NCBI GenBank assembly: GCA_030262895.1
Contig: JAJSZW010000014.1
Location: forward strand, 1-43,802
Direction: 5' to 3'
Source: Deltaproteobacteria bacterium
Lineage (GTDB): Bacteria; Desulfobacterota; Desulfobacteria; Desulfobacterales; ETH-SRB1
Length of the DNA stretch: 43,802 bases
The notes beneath the pieces are model-generated. The model was not told where the DNA came from. It saw only the letters and a program-made list of their open reading frames with translations, and did not search any database. This document shows positions 35,050 through 43,371 of the stretch, piece after piece. How positions within the stretch are numbered: the first letter of the stretch is position 1; each line of letters begins with the position of its first letter. Position numbers and translations under genes: made by a program.

Positions 35050-36156
35050 CTATTTTTTTAAGTCCATTACATCAATTAATGCTTCAACTAATTTACAATT
35101 CTCTGCTTCTGTACGGCTGGCAATCCGAACATAACGGTCAGAATCCGGTTGAGTTTTGTCCACACAGTCCTTTATGTATATATTATGTTCAATAAATAAT
35201 TTTTTCGTAATTTCAGGAGCGCGTTGCACATAATCGGGCAGGCGACAGAAAATAAAGTTTGCATCAGGTTTGAAAACAGTCATACCTTCTATACCACAAA
35301 GTTTTTTATACAGGTTGTCTCTGTCTGTTCGAACTTGTTTACAGCTTTCAATAAATTCCTGTTTGTAATCGGGTAAAAGCCGCAGAAACTCTTCCGCAAA
35401 TCCGTTAATATTCCAAATATGCACGCCGTTTCTTATCGCTTCGGCAAATTTTGAATTTGCAGTCAGCATATAACCGATCCTAAGCCCACAGATACCATAG
35501 GCTTTGCTCATGCTTTTAAAAATTGCCATATTCGGGTAATTTTCGATTTCTTGTTCCAGGCTTATTTGATCCGGGTTCTCTACAAAATCTAAAAATGATT
35601 CGTCAATAATCAGCATGCAGTCATAAATTTCAAGTTTTTTTGCAAGCCGAATGAGATCGGGTTTGGGAACTAACATAGATGTTGGATTGTTGGGCGTTAC
35701 CACAACAGCTACATCAGCTTTTACTCTGATCGCTTCCGCAGCAAATTTATCCACATCCAAGTGGAAAGATGGGAACTCAAGCGGAAATTCGATTACCTGG
35801 CCTGAAGGCGCAGCATTTGCATATTCATTGAAAGAAGGTACAGGAACGATTAGCTTGCCTGATATGTGACCGGATACTATTTTTATTAGTTCTGCAGCTC
35901 CGTTGCCCACAACAATTCTTTCAGCGGGCTGGTCAATTAGTTTGCCAATAAGCTCAGCAAGGGCATCCTGTGCCACCGGATAATTCAAAACAAGGTCGTG
36001 AATTTGATCTTTAAAGCTTGTAAAAACAGCCTCTGGTGGGAAATAAAGATTATAAAGATAGGCATGATCTATAAAATTATGCCGATAGTAACCACCGTGT
36101 TGAACAGAGATGAATTCGAATTTTTCAGATTGAGTCTTATAATTATTTTCTGACAT
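35050..36156 (-). CDS. PLP-dependent aminotransferase/decarboxylase (HisC/CobD-like, fold type I)
   Basis: This 368-aa fold-type-I PLP enzyme is related to histidinol-phosphate aminotransferase and the threonine-phosphate decarboxylase CobD. Visible motifs are VGNGAAELIKIV (cofactor phosphate), VVVTPNNPTSML, LIIDESFLDF, the PLP lysine in FKSMSKAYGICGLRIGY, and the C-terminal RYVRIASRTEAEN arginine. Neither the HisC operon context nor cobalamin genes are present. In this operon the substrate is probably an amino-acid or amino-alcohol phosphate, which the upstream nucleotidyltransferase would activate with CTP. Its start overlaps the end of that gene by 14 nt. Confidence 0.85.
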   Translation of the reverse strand: MSENNYKTQSEKFEFISVQHGGYYRHNFIDHAYLYNLYFPPEAVFTSFKDQIHDLVLNYPVAQDALAELIGKLIDQPAERIVVGNGAAELIKIVSGHISGKLIVPVPSFNEYANAAPSGQVIEFPLEFPSFHLDVDKFAAEAIRVKADVAVVVTPNNPTSMLVPKPDLIRLAKKLEIYDCMLIIDESFLDFVENPDQISLEQEIENYPNMAIFKSMSKAYGICGLRIGYMLTANSKFAEAIRNGVHIWNINGFAEEFLRLLPDYKQEFIESCKQVRTDRDNLYKKLCGIEGMTVFKPDANFIFCRLPDYVQRAPEITKKLFIEHNIYIKDCVDKTQPDSDRYVRIASRTEAENCKLVEALIDVMDLKK

Positions 36157-37009
36157 TTAAGATTCCTGTTGTTTCCAGGGGGGAAGTTACAGCATTGATC
36201 AATTGAATGTTTAAAAAATCGGGGTGTGAAAGAGCAACAATTTCCGTACACGTATAATTGTCTGATGAAAATAGTTTTTCAGCCTCTGCCAGATCTTCAA
36301 TAGTGTCTATTTCATACCATGGCTTGCCGTCAAAAGAGACAATTTTAAAAAAGAGGCTACCATCAGCAATCATTTCTGCAAATATGGTTTCGTAATAGTC
36401 ATTTACTTTGCCATCTGAAATATGCTGGTCTAATTTTTTTACAATACGATGCCACGAAGTAAGTGAAATGCTGTAAATATTAACGGTCTTATATTTGATC
36501 TCACCAAAGGAGTCTGCGTTGTCCGTCAAAAATGCTTTAACCTGTTGAGATTGATTGATTGTAACACAGGTCCCATTCATCCAGGGTTGCATCTTGGCGA
36601 CAGCTATTCTGTCAGGATACAGCATGTCGTCCAGAAGTAATTCATCAAAAACAAGATCACTTTCGAGCAGCAGAAATGGCTCATTAATAATTTCACGTGC
36701 CATCCAGAGAGAATAGACATTATTGGTCGTCTTGTATAACGGACTGAAAATATAATCGATTTTTATGCCCCCTGCCTGATTTCCCAGAAAATCCCTTATA
36801 TGATTTTCAAGATGTCCTGTGATCACAACCAGACGCTTGAAACCATACTGATTCAGACTGGAGATCAGTCGTTCAAGTATCGACATGGCATTGACTATTG
36901 TTAGGCATTTAGGCTCATTCCGCGTCAAGGGATACAGGCGGCTGCCTATGCCGGCAGCAAGAAGTAATGCGGTGGTCACACGTTCATTATTAGGGTAGCT
37001 ATGCTTCAA
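36143..37009 (-). CDS. Sugar/choline-phosphate nucleotidyltransferase (LicC-like)
   Basis: This 288-aa NTP-transferase starts with the nucleotide-binding loop ALLLAAGIGSRLYPLTRNEP KC. NNVYSLWMAREII and FLLLESDLVFD resemble phosphocholine cytidylyltransferases (LicC type) more than RmlA-type sugar enzymes; WYEIDTIEDLAEAE is the usual C-terminal metal-binding motif. It is probably the first gene of the four-gene minus-strand operon, supplying a CDP-linked intermediate to the phosphatidyltransferase. The substrate is unproven. The N-terminal tail before the loop is about 12 residues. Confidence 0.85.
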   Translation of the reverse strand: MKHSYPNNERVTTALLLAAGIGSRLYPLTRNEPKCLTIVNAMSILERLISSLNQYGFKRLVVITGHLENHIRDFLGNQAGGIKIDYIFSPLYKTTNNVYSLWMAREIINEPFLLLESDLVFDELLLDDMLYPDRIAVAKMQPWMNGTCVTINQSQQVKAFLTDNADSFGEIKYKTVNIYSISLTSWHRIVKKLDQHISDGKVNDYYETIFAEMIADGSLFFKIVSFDGKPWYEIDTIEDLAEAEKLFSSDNYTCTEIVALSHPDFLNIQLINAVTSPLETTGILNVRK

Positions 37010-38026
37010 ATTTATTTCCTTTCCTTAATTGTTCAATATCTTACAGTATGGCTTGTTGGAGGAAAAACGAGTCCGCAGCTTCGCAAATTGCCAAGCAACG
37101 ATCTACATTAAGAAGATAACGTATAGAGTTTTATCTATTGTCCCGCCGTACAAGAATACTGGAAAGACCAGTCTGGCGGAAACAGTTTGAAAAGCTCGGA
37201 CGATACGTTTTCTCGGCGGGATGATGGATAAAACTTGGTTGGACGGGGCCGCTCCGATCAAGCAGCTAATTACCTACCATTATCTATGGGGATTGTAAAG
37301 CTATGATTCCGCATCACAGCAATTCTCGGCGAAACCGCAGATTAGCACCAAATACGATAAAGGTGACAAATATAGGCCTGAAGTTGATAGAAAATAAAAT
37401 TTGAAGCAGTAAATGTCCTATAATCGGATTATTGGGAGTTCGGGAGCGGTGGATTTTGGTTCTTAAACTGGTTTGACAATAACCGTTTCGGTTGTTATAT
37501 AGTTACAGACTCAAATAAGACGGTGAAACACCGCACTACTCTACTGGCTACCGCTTAATCGGGCCATGATGCTAAAGTTTAATAACCATACTATGTTGCG
37601 CCGGAAAAGGATTCTTGTCGGCCGGTGGAAAGGAGCCATATTGAAGAAAAGATCAATGTTACGAAAAGTTATTTATTCATTTCATTAGTGCCTTCCCCTG
37701 TCATTGAGTAAGATCTTTTTTAGTTCCCGCATTGTGAAACGCATTGAATGAGGACGTCGGGTGTTTACACAGTATAAGGACGGCACCAATTCGTTTCTAA
37801 GCAGCATCCAGAGAATTCGGTAAGCGTCCATCAAGGAATTTTCTCCAAAGCATGTCTTAGTTTTCAAGCGGTTATATTCCTCTCCGCTCGATTAGAGAAT
37901 TAAATTCCGGATTAGCCCTCGAATTTCTGCCTGTGGATTTTTCAATACAATTTTTTCGAGTATAAGCTTGAGTTTCAGGAAGCAAACTTCAATTATACAA
38001 AACTATCAATAGGAGGGAAATAATCT
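37010..38026. other. Gene-poor kilobase between divergent operons
   Basis: This stretch of 1017 bp separates the minus-strand nucleotidyltransferase from the plus-strand inositol synthase. Only short ORFs occur. The longest, 60 codons on the minus strand at 37685-37867, has no recognisable motif. Features seen are a 109-bp nested palindrome at 37127-37235, a smaller hairpin AATAACCG/CGGTTGTT near 37480-37500, and AGGAGGG before the inositol synthase ATG. Both operon promoters must lie here. Decayed coding DNA or an unrecognised RNA gene cannot be excluded. Confidence 0.6.
37127..37235. repeat. 109-bp nested palindrome
   Basis: The outer arms 37127-37148 (AGTTTTATC...TCCCGCCG) and 37214-37235 (CGGCGGGA...GATAAAACT) are complementary in all but three positions of 22. 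Inside, CCGCC...GGCGG and ACTGG-AAAGA-CCAGT form a second, competing stem. No target duplication was found. It may be a degenerate MITE or a structured RNA; alternative CCGCC pairings would allow switching. Confidence 0.7.
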
Positions 38027-39157
38027 ATGGTTAAAATCAAGATCGCGATTGTAGGAATTGGAAATTGTGTCAGTTCACTTATTCAAGGGATTCACTATTA
38101 CCGGGATAAAAGCCCGGAAGAAGTCACTGGCCTGATGCACTTTGAAATGAATGGCTATAAGCCGGGAGACATAGATGTTGTCGCAGCCTTTGATGTTGAC
38201 AGGCGCAAGGTCGGGCAGGATGTGCATGAAGCTATTTTTGCCAAACCCAACTGCACGACGGTTTTCTATTCTGATCTTCCCCAATCCGGTGTATTGGTTC
38301 GGATGGGTAAAATTCTGGACGGAGTTGCGAGCCATATGCAGGATTATCCTGAAAATAATTCTTTCGTTGTGTCCGAGGAGCCGGAGCTGACCGAAAAGGA
38401 AATTGTTGAGATCCTTAGAGAATCCGGCGCCGATATCCTGCTCAACTATCTTCCCGTGGGGTCTGAAGAAGCTACCAGGTTTTATGCCAATTGCGCGCTG
38501 GAAGCAGAAGTCGCTTTTATCAATAACATTCCGGTGTTTATTGCCAGCAATCCGGCATGGGCCAAACGCTTTGAGGATAAAAACATTCCTATCATCGGTG
38601 ACGACATCAAATCGCAAATGGGCGCTACCATCACCCACCGCATACTGACCGACCTGTTTAAAAAGCGCGGCGTTAAGTTGGAGCGCACTTACCAGCTCAA
38701 TACAGGGGGCAATACCGATTTTCTCAATATGTTAGAAAAAAAGCGCCTGGCCACAAAGAAAGAATCCAAGACCGAGGCTGTTCAGGCCGTGGCTGCCAAG
38801 CGCCTGGACGATGAAAACATCCATGTCGGACCCAGCGATTACGTGCCGTGGCAGAAGGACAACAAGGTCTGTTTCATCCGCATGGAGGGCAAGCTGTTCG
38901 GTGACGTGCCCATGAATCTCGAAATGCGCCTTTCTGTGGAGGATTCACCCAATTCTGCCGGTGTTGCAATTGACGCAATCCGCTGTGCAAAACTCGCTTT
39001 GGACCGTGGCCAGGGCGGCGTACTTCAAGGGCCGTCAGCCTATTTCTGCAAGCATCCCGCACGACAGTTCACAGACGATGAGGCGTTTACCATGGTCGAA
39101 GACTTCATCAAAGAAGATGGCGCTTTAAGACTTAAAACACTGAAACTGGCAAGTTAA
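38027..39157 (+). CDS. ino1: Inositol-3-phosphate synthase
   Basis: This 376-aa NAD-dependent enzyme converts glucose-6-phosphate to myo-inositol-phosphate. The N-terminal Rossmann motif is [49 protein letters not shown] and [19 protein letters not shown] with [10 protein letters not shown] are diagnostic. The short form resembles mycobacterial Ino1 more than the ~500-aa eukaryotic enzyme. AGGAGGG precedes the ATG. It is followed 28 bp later by the fused cytidylyltransferase/CDP-alcohol transferase, so the inositol-phosphate is probably activated with CTP. Confidence 0.95.
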   Translation: MVKIKIAIVGIGNCVSSLIQGIHYYRDKSPEEVTGLMHFEMNGYKPGDIDVVAAFDVDRRKVGQDVHEAIFAKPNCTTVFYSDLPQSGVLVRMGKILDGVASHMQDYPENNSFVVSEEPELTEKEIVEILRESGADILLNYLPVGSEEATRFYANCALEAEVAFINNIPVFIASNPAWAKRFEDKNIPIIGDDIKSQMGATITHRILTDLFKKRGVKLERTYQLNTGGNTDFLNMLEKKRLATKKESKTEAVQAVAAKRLDDENIHVGPSDYVPWQKDNKVCFIRMEGKLFGDVPMNLEMRLSVEDSPNSAGVAIDAIRCAKLALDRGQGGVLQGPSAYFCKHPARQFTDDEAFTMVEDFIKEDGALRLKTLKLAS

Positions 39158-39185
39158 GCTTTGTTCTTGCCCGAGAACGGAGTCA

Positions 39186-40514
39186 ATGAGCATGAAATGT
39201 CTGATTATAGCCGCCGGCAAGGGGAGTCGGCTTAAGCAGCAAGGTGACAGCAAGCCCCTTATTCCAATTCTGGGGCTGCCCCTGATCGAAAGGGTTATCC
39301 GCACCGCCATGGGGGCTGGAGCAGACGATTTTTTGGTTGTTACCGGATACATGGAGGAGCTTGTCCGCTCTTTCCTGGTCAGCCTGTCCGATCGCCTGGA
39401 GTGCAGCATAACCCCCATTTTTAACGAAGATTGGGAAAAAGAAAACGGCCTTTCGGTGTTAAAAGCCAGGGAATACCTGCAAGAACCATTTTTACTGCTC
39501 ATGGCTGACCATCTCTTTGATCCGTCCATAGCCCGTGAGTTAATGGCGCTTGCCTTATTCGACGATGAAATCGCTCTCGGCGTGGATGGCGATACCGGTA
39601 ATTCCTCTATCGATATGGAGGATGTTACCCGGGTAAAAACCAAAAATGGCAAGATACTCGACATCGGTAAGGGCTTGACCAATTTTAATGCTTTTGACAC
39701 AGGTATTTTTTTATGTACGCCCGCTATTTTCAATGCGTTGGAGCACAGCGCAAAGCAAAACCGCGATACTACACTATCCGGAGCGGTGAAGATTTTAGCT
39801 GCCGAGGGCAAGGCCAGAGCGTTCGAAATAAGCGGACGCTTCTGGATTGACGTGGATGATCCGGCGGCTTTCAGTCGTGCGGAAACCATCATTTTGGCCA
39901 ATTTAAAGGACAAGCCCAACGATGGCCCGGTATCGCGTTATTTAAACCGCCCCTTATCTGTGAGGATTTCTCGCCGACTAGTAAACCATCAAATCACCCC
40001 TAATCAAATATCCCTGTTTTCATTCCTGTGTTCGGTTCTGGCTGCAGGCCTGTTTGCTCTTGAAGGTTATTTTGCACTTTTGCTGGGCGGTCTTGTGGCA
40101 CAGTTTGCCTCGATCTTAGACGGATGCGACGGCGAAGTAGCCAGACTCAAATATCAATCTAGCGCTTACGGCGGATGGTTCGATGCAGTGCTTGACCGTT
40201 ATGCCGATGCTTTTCTGCTTTTCGGTCTCACATGGCACGCTTATGCAGCTAAAATGGATAGTTTCATTCTGTTGATCGGATTTATGGCGATTATCGGTTC
40301 TTTTATGTTGAGCTATACTGCCGACAAGTACGACAGCCTCATGCGCGACCTCATCTCTCACGGTAAGAGATTGCGCATGGGCCGCGATATCCGTGTCTTT
40401 CTGATATTCCTTGGCGCCGTATTCAACCAGGCTTATTTGACACTGGTTGTGATTGCCGTGGTGATGAACATTGCGACCATACGCCGCCTCATTATCTGTC
40501 GAAATCATGGATAG
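39186..40514 (+). CDS. Fused inositol-phosphate cytidylyltransferase / CDP-alcohol phosphotransferase (IPCT-DIPPS type)
   Basis: This is a 442-aa two-domain membrane protein. Residues 1-235 form a nucleotidyltransferase with LIIAAGKGSRL, SKPLIPILG, WEKENGLSVL and FLLLMADHLFDP. Residues about 245-442 form a CDP-alcohol phosphotransferase with several TM helices and the intact signature D312, D315, D333 and D337 (DGCDGEVARLKY ... GGWFDAVLDRYAD). This is the layout of IPCT-DIPPS, which makes CDP-inositol and transfers phospho-inositol to inositol-phosphate to give phospho-DIP. Related enzymes can make inositol phospholipids. Met3 at 39192 is better spaced from the GGAG than Met1. It lies in tandem with ino1 and overlaps the HD gene by 8 nt. 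Confidence 0.88.
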   Translation: MSMKCLIIAAGKGSRLKQQGDSKPLIPILGLPLIERVIRTAMGAGADDFLVVTGYMEELVRSFLVSLSDRLECSITPIFNEDWEKENGLSVLKAREYLQEPFLLLMADHLFDPSIARELMALALFDDEIALGVDGDTGNSSIDMEDVTRVKTKNGKILDIGKGLTNFNAFDTGIFLCTPAIFNALEHSAKQNRDTTLSGAVKILAAEGKARAFEISGRFWIDVDDPAAFSRAETIILANLKDKPNDGPVSRYLNRPLSVRISRRLVNHQITPNQISLFSFLCSVLAAGLFALEGYFALLLGGLVAQFASILDGCDGEVARLKYQSSAYGGWFDAVLDRYADAFLLFGLTWHAYAAKMDSFILLIGFMAIIGSFMLSYTADKYDSLMRDLISHGKRLRMGRDIRVFLIFLGAVFNQAYLTLVVIAVVMNIATIRRLIICRNHG

Positions 40515-41094
40515 TATCGACTGCGCCAAACAAAATATCAGAAAGATTATTTCAGACTCCAGGGTGCCGGAAGATCCGATTCATGCGGAAAATACTCTTG
40601 AGTGGTTGTTAAAGCTTGATCCCGAAGCTGATCAGGCGTTGCAGATCGCAGCGCTTGCCCATGATATCGATCGAGCTGTTGAGGCGCAAAAAGTGCGTCG
40701 CGCAGATTTTAGTGATTACAATGCATTCAAGGCTGCCCATGCTCGTAACGGAGCCGGGATTTTGAGGGCAATTCTTAACAGGTGTGGCGTAGCCAGGTCT
40801 ATTGCGGATGAGGCCTGCCGCCTGGTAACACTTCATGAGGTTGGTGGTGATCCCCGTTCCGATCTGCTCAAGAATGCAGACAGTATATCCTATTTTGAAG
40901 TGAATATGCCATTGTACTACCAGCGCGAGGGCCGGGAGGAGACCATACGTCGCTGCAACTGGGGCTATCGGCGTCTGTCGGCACGGATGAAAGAGGTCGT
41001 TAAAACCATAACGCATGAAGATGAATCAATAACACGTCTGCTCAAGAAGGTGATTTGTGAACAAAACCAACACAATTATGATGCCTCAGGATGA
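40507..41094 (+). CDS. HD-domain phosphohydrolase-like protein
   Basis: This 195-aa protein starts at ATG 40507 and overlaps the fusion gene's stop by 8 nt; an in-frame ORF extends further upstream but lies inside that gene. HD-domain metal ligands are visible: H26 (IHAENTLEW), H52-D53 (LAHDIDRAV), H110 (LHEVGGD) and D125 (NADSISYF). HD proteins hydrolyse phosphomonoesters or phosphodiesters. In this operon it could remove the phosphate from phospho-DIP or a phospho-inositol lipid, a step for which I know no assigned bacterial enzyme. This is inference from linkage. Confidence 0.82.
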   Translation: MDSIDCAKQNIRKIISDSRVPEDPIHAENTLEWLLKLDPEADQALQIAALAHDIDRAVEAQKVRRADFSDYNAFKAAHARNGAGILRAILNRCGVARSIADEACRLVTLHEVGGDPRSDLLKNADSISYFEVNMPLYYQREGREETIRRCNWGYRRLSARMKEVVKTITHEDESITRLLKKVICEQNQHNYDASG

Positions 41095-41134
41095 TAGTTC
41101 AAAGGCAGCACCAGGTCAGAGGGGTCAAGGTCAG

Positions 41135-41195
41135 AGGGGGTCTACTTTTGACCCTTATTAATTTTGAGCAAGGGTCAACCGTAAACTTGACCCCC
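41135..41195. repeat. Imperfect GGGGGTC...GACCCCC inverted repeat
   Basis: Left arm GGGGGTC...GACCCTT (41135 to about 41155) and right arm AAGGGTC...GACCCCC (41170-41195) are complementary at both ends, with a mismatched middle. GGTCAGAG-type short repeats precede it at 41112-41135. It overlaps the broken 3' end of the ORF at 41158-41397 and follows the HD gene, so it may be the element that truncated that ORF. It could also terminate transcription from both sides. Confidence 0.65.
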
Positions 41196-41397
41196 ATTTC
41201 CTGAACCAATCAGAATCTCGGCGTTGATTCGGAAGCGTGTCAATGCTGGTGTGCTCAATCGCAAAATATCCAGCAATCGCGTCAATGTCCGAGGTCTTCC
41301 GATTCTCTTTATCGGGCCGCCGATCAACTTTAAGGTCGGGAAAACCGACTTTCCGCAGATAAGCTACGAAAGCATTTATGACATCCTGATCATTCAT
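41158..41397 (-). pseudogene. Truncated hypothetical (possible nuclease-like) ORF
   Basis: The 79-aa ORF begins MNDQDVINAFVAYLRKVGFP. It contains a protein-like block, DIDAIAGYFAIEHTSIDTLP then NQRRDSDWF, which looks like the start of a restriction-nuclease-like fold (D...IEHT). Similarity in style ends at DSDWF; the last ~13 codons are read through the repeat at 41135-41195. The original gene was probably longer. I do not recognise a named family. Confidence 0.5.
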
Positions 41398-41420
41398 AAA
41401 CTTGGCTTTTTATGAGAACA

Positions 41421-41492
41421 ACCCAATGCTCGGGATAACCGGTTTGGAAAAGCGCCGGCTTTTTCAAATCCGAGTTCATCCCATTGTTGAGC
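41421..41492 (-). repeat. Weak attC-like palindrome after the hybrid kinase gene
   Basis: On the minus strand, GCTCAAC (41492-41486, fits RYYYAAC) begins a nested palindrome that ends in ATTGGGT (41427-41421). Inner arms are CTCGG/CCGAG (41474-41470 and 41433-41429) and a central GAAAA-type stem. The 72-nt size and layout resemble an integron attC, but the 3' core has A instead of the G of GTTRRRY at the crossover, so it would be inactive or a chance palindrome. Confidence 0.3.
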
Positions 41493-41508
41493 GATTGTGT
41501 GCGTGCAA

Positions 41509-43101
41509 CTATTTTTTCAAAACCTGACTCAATACTTCCAGCAGCTTGCTCATGGTGTATGGCTTTGCGGCGATGCCTTTGAAGCCACATTCAGCATAGT
41601 TTGCCATAACAGGATCATCGGCGTATCCGCTGGAAACAATTGCCCTGGCTTCCGGATCAATCTCCAGAATGTCCTTGATCGCTTCCTTCCCGCCGATCCC
41701 GCCGGGGATTGTAAGGTCCATAACAACAACGTCAAAGGGCTCGCCGACATCCAGCGACTGTTTGTACATTTCTATTGCCTGCTTGCCGTCGGGGGCTGTC
41801 TCAACCGAAAATCCACTTTCCTTCAGCATTTCCGTGACAACATCGCGGACTATTTCTTCATCATCCATCACAAGTAATCTGGCGGGTTGCTCTATGGTCG
41901 AGCGTTCCGCTGCAGGTTGCTTTGTTTCCGGCAGTCGCTGTGATTCGGAAGCGGGCAGGTATAGCGTAAAGGTTGTCCCTTTGCCGAGTTCCGAATCAGC
42001 GCTTATGTTGCCACCGTGCTTGTTCACAATTGAGTAGACCGTTGCCAGTCCCAGGCCGCTGCCTATCTGCTTGGTGCTGAAATAGGGGTCGAATATTCGG
42101 TTAAGGTGCTTCTGGTCGATGCCTATTCCCTCATCCCGCACTGTGACCTTGATAAATTTCCCCTGATTGAGACCTGACATCACGTTCTCTGGAATATTTG
42201 TATTCTCCAGTGTGATATACAAGTGTCCGCCATCGGGCATTGCCTGGTCGGCATTTATTGTGAGGTTAGAGAAGACCTGTTGCACTTGCCCCTTATCCAC
42301 TTCAGACATCCACAGGTCTTCCGCCTGCTCAAAAACGGGCATTACATTGCTGCCTGAAAGGTTAAAACGCGAGACTTCCTCTACAAGCTCACCAAGGCTG
42401 ACATCCTCCTTGACAGGCTCTCCACCCTTTGCGAAGGTCATCAACTGGCTGGTAAGATGAGTTGCACTATCCATGGATTGTTCCGCTTTTTCAAGGGACT
42501 TGAATGCCGGATGATCTTTGGAGAGCTTTCTTTTTGCTATTGAAATATTGCCGAACAAACCCATCAGGATATTGTTGAAATCATGCGCAATACCGCCAGC
42601 CAGCGTACCAATACTCTCGAGTCTCTGCACTCTCTGCAGCACCCCCTCCGTTTTCTTGCGCAGGGTGATGTCGCGATCCACTCCTCGATAGCTGTGGACA
42701 TTCCCTGCCGCGTCAAGAACGGGAACGCCACTTGTCTCAAGGACCACGCGTCGGCCGTCTTTATGCAGATTGACGTTTTCTATCGCGACGATCGGCTCGC
42801 GTCTTCCGACCAGCCTTTTAAAGGTCGCGGCAATCAGTTTCGCCTCTTCGGGTGGCATCAGGTCAAAAGGCGTCTTGCCGACGACCTCCTCCGGTTTGTA
42901 TCCGAGCATGTCCTCAACCTTTGGGCTGACATAAGTGTACACCCCATTTCGATCCACTTCCCAGATCCAGTCGCTGGAAGACTCCACAAGCACTTGGAAC
43001 TGTTCCTTGCTCTTGCGTAGCTCTTCCTGCGCCAGCTTGCACTCGGTGATTTTTCTTTCCAACTCCGCTGTTTTTCTGGCAAATGAGTCTTCGAATGCCA
43101 T
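41509..43101 (-). CDS. PAS hybrid histidine kinase with C-terminal receiver
   Basis: This ~530-aa soluble kinase starts at ATG 43101, preceded by AGGAGG at ideal spacing; the ORF is open further upstream into a palindrome. A short coiled coil (ARKTAELERKITECKLAQEE) leads to a PAS domain (FQVLVESSSDWIWEVDRNG). Next come HisKA with GGIAHDFNNILMGLFGN, HATPase (DEGIGID, GSGLGLATV), and a receiver with LLVMDDEE, VVVMDLTIPGGIGG and AAKPYT. There is no transmembrane segment or DNA-binding output, so it is an orphan hybrid kinase. Flanking attC-like palindromes raise the possibility that it was captured as a cassette, though it is large for one. Confidence 0.9.
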   Translation of the reverse strand: MAFEDSFARKTAELERKITECKLAQEELRKSKEQFQVLVESSSDWIWEVDRNGVYTYVSPKVEDMLGYKPEEVVGKTPFDLMPPEEAKLIAATFKRLVGRREPIVAIENVNLHKDGRRVVLETSGVPVLDAAGNVHSYRGVDRDITLRKKTEGVLQRVQRLESIGTLAGGIAHDFNNILMGLFGNISIAKRKLSKDHPAFKSLEKAEQSMDSATHLTSQLMTFAKGGEPVKEDVSLGELVEEVSRFNLSGSNVMPVFEQAEDLWMSEVDKGQVQQVFSNLTINADQAMPDGGHLYITLENTNIPENVMSGLNQGKFIKVTVRDEGIGIDQKHLNRIFDPYFSTKQIGSGLGLATVYSIVNKHGGNISADSELGKGTTFTLYLPASESQRLPETKQPAAERSTIEQPARLLVMDDEEIVRDVVTEMLKESGFSVETAPDGKQAIEMYKQSLDVGEPFDVVVMDLTIPGGIGGKEAIKDILEIDPEARAIVSSGYADDPVMANYAECGFKGIAAKPYTMSKLLEVLSQVLKK

Positions 43102-43118
43102 AGATACCTCCTGCGTCC

Positions 43119-43230
43119 GCCCAACGCCTGAACTCATCCGCACCAGAAGCAACGATGACTATGCGAACCTACAAACGGCGAGGCTTCTGGTGTCGCGTAC
43201 TGCTCATCCATCGAGTTGTGCCGGTTAGCC
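43119..43230 (-). repeat. attC-like nested palindrome (possible integron recombination site)
   Basis: On the minus strand the element runs from GGCTAAC (43230-43224) to GTTGGGC (43125-43119). The latter fits the attC core GTTRRRY. Between them lie AACTC/GAGTT arms (43217-43213 and 43135-43131), at 5-6-nt spacing from the cores, and a perfect 10-bp inner stem (CACCAGAAGC/GCTTCTGGTG). The 112-nt length and the two-box symmetry match attC sites. It lies directly after the stop of a short ORF and just before the next gene's Shine-Dalgarno, as in cassette arrays. The 5' core deviates at one base. Confidence 0.45.
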
Positions 43231-43371
43231 TTACACCATTGCCACAGCATTTTCATGAAACGATTTAGTCGTTTCCCTGCTGTTTTCTTCTTTATTACCC
43301 AGTAACCCCTTCGAGACTATGTCGACACCAATTTCACTTCTTCCCGTCACCTGGATCTTTTTGTCATCCAT
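43231..43371 (-). CDS. Small ORF downstream of the PIN gene
   Basis: A 46-codon ORF begins MDDKKIQVTGRSEIGVDIVS and ends just before the attC-like palindrome. Its ATG overlaps the PIN-domain stop region by 8 nt, suggesting coupling. It has no recognised motif. It could be a small partner or antitoxin-like protein of the PIN gene, or simply noncoding. Confidence 0.35.
   Translation of the reverse strand: MDDKKIQVTGRSEIGVDIVSKGLLGNKEENSRETTKSFHENAVAMV

Noticed and set aside
37400..37560. Protein-like reading (WFDNNRFGCYIVTDSNKTVK) on the plus strand
   Set aside because: Only about 45 codons open with stops on both sides and no start; chance is sufficient explanation.
37685..37867. 60-codon minus-strand ORF in the gene-poor kilobase
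   Set aside because: No Shine-Dalgarno, partner or recognisable motif; kept only as a remark for the region.
43102..43152. Upstream extension of the hybrid kinase to 43152
   Set aside because: The added residues are encoded by the attC-like palindrome, and the AGGAGG site fits ATG 43101.
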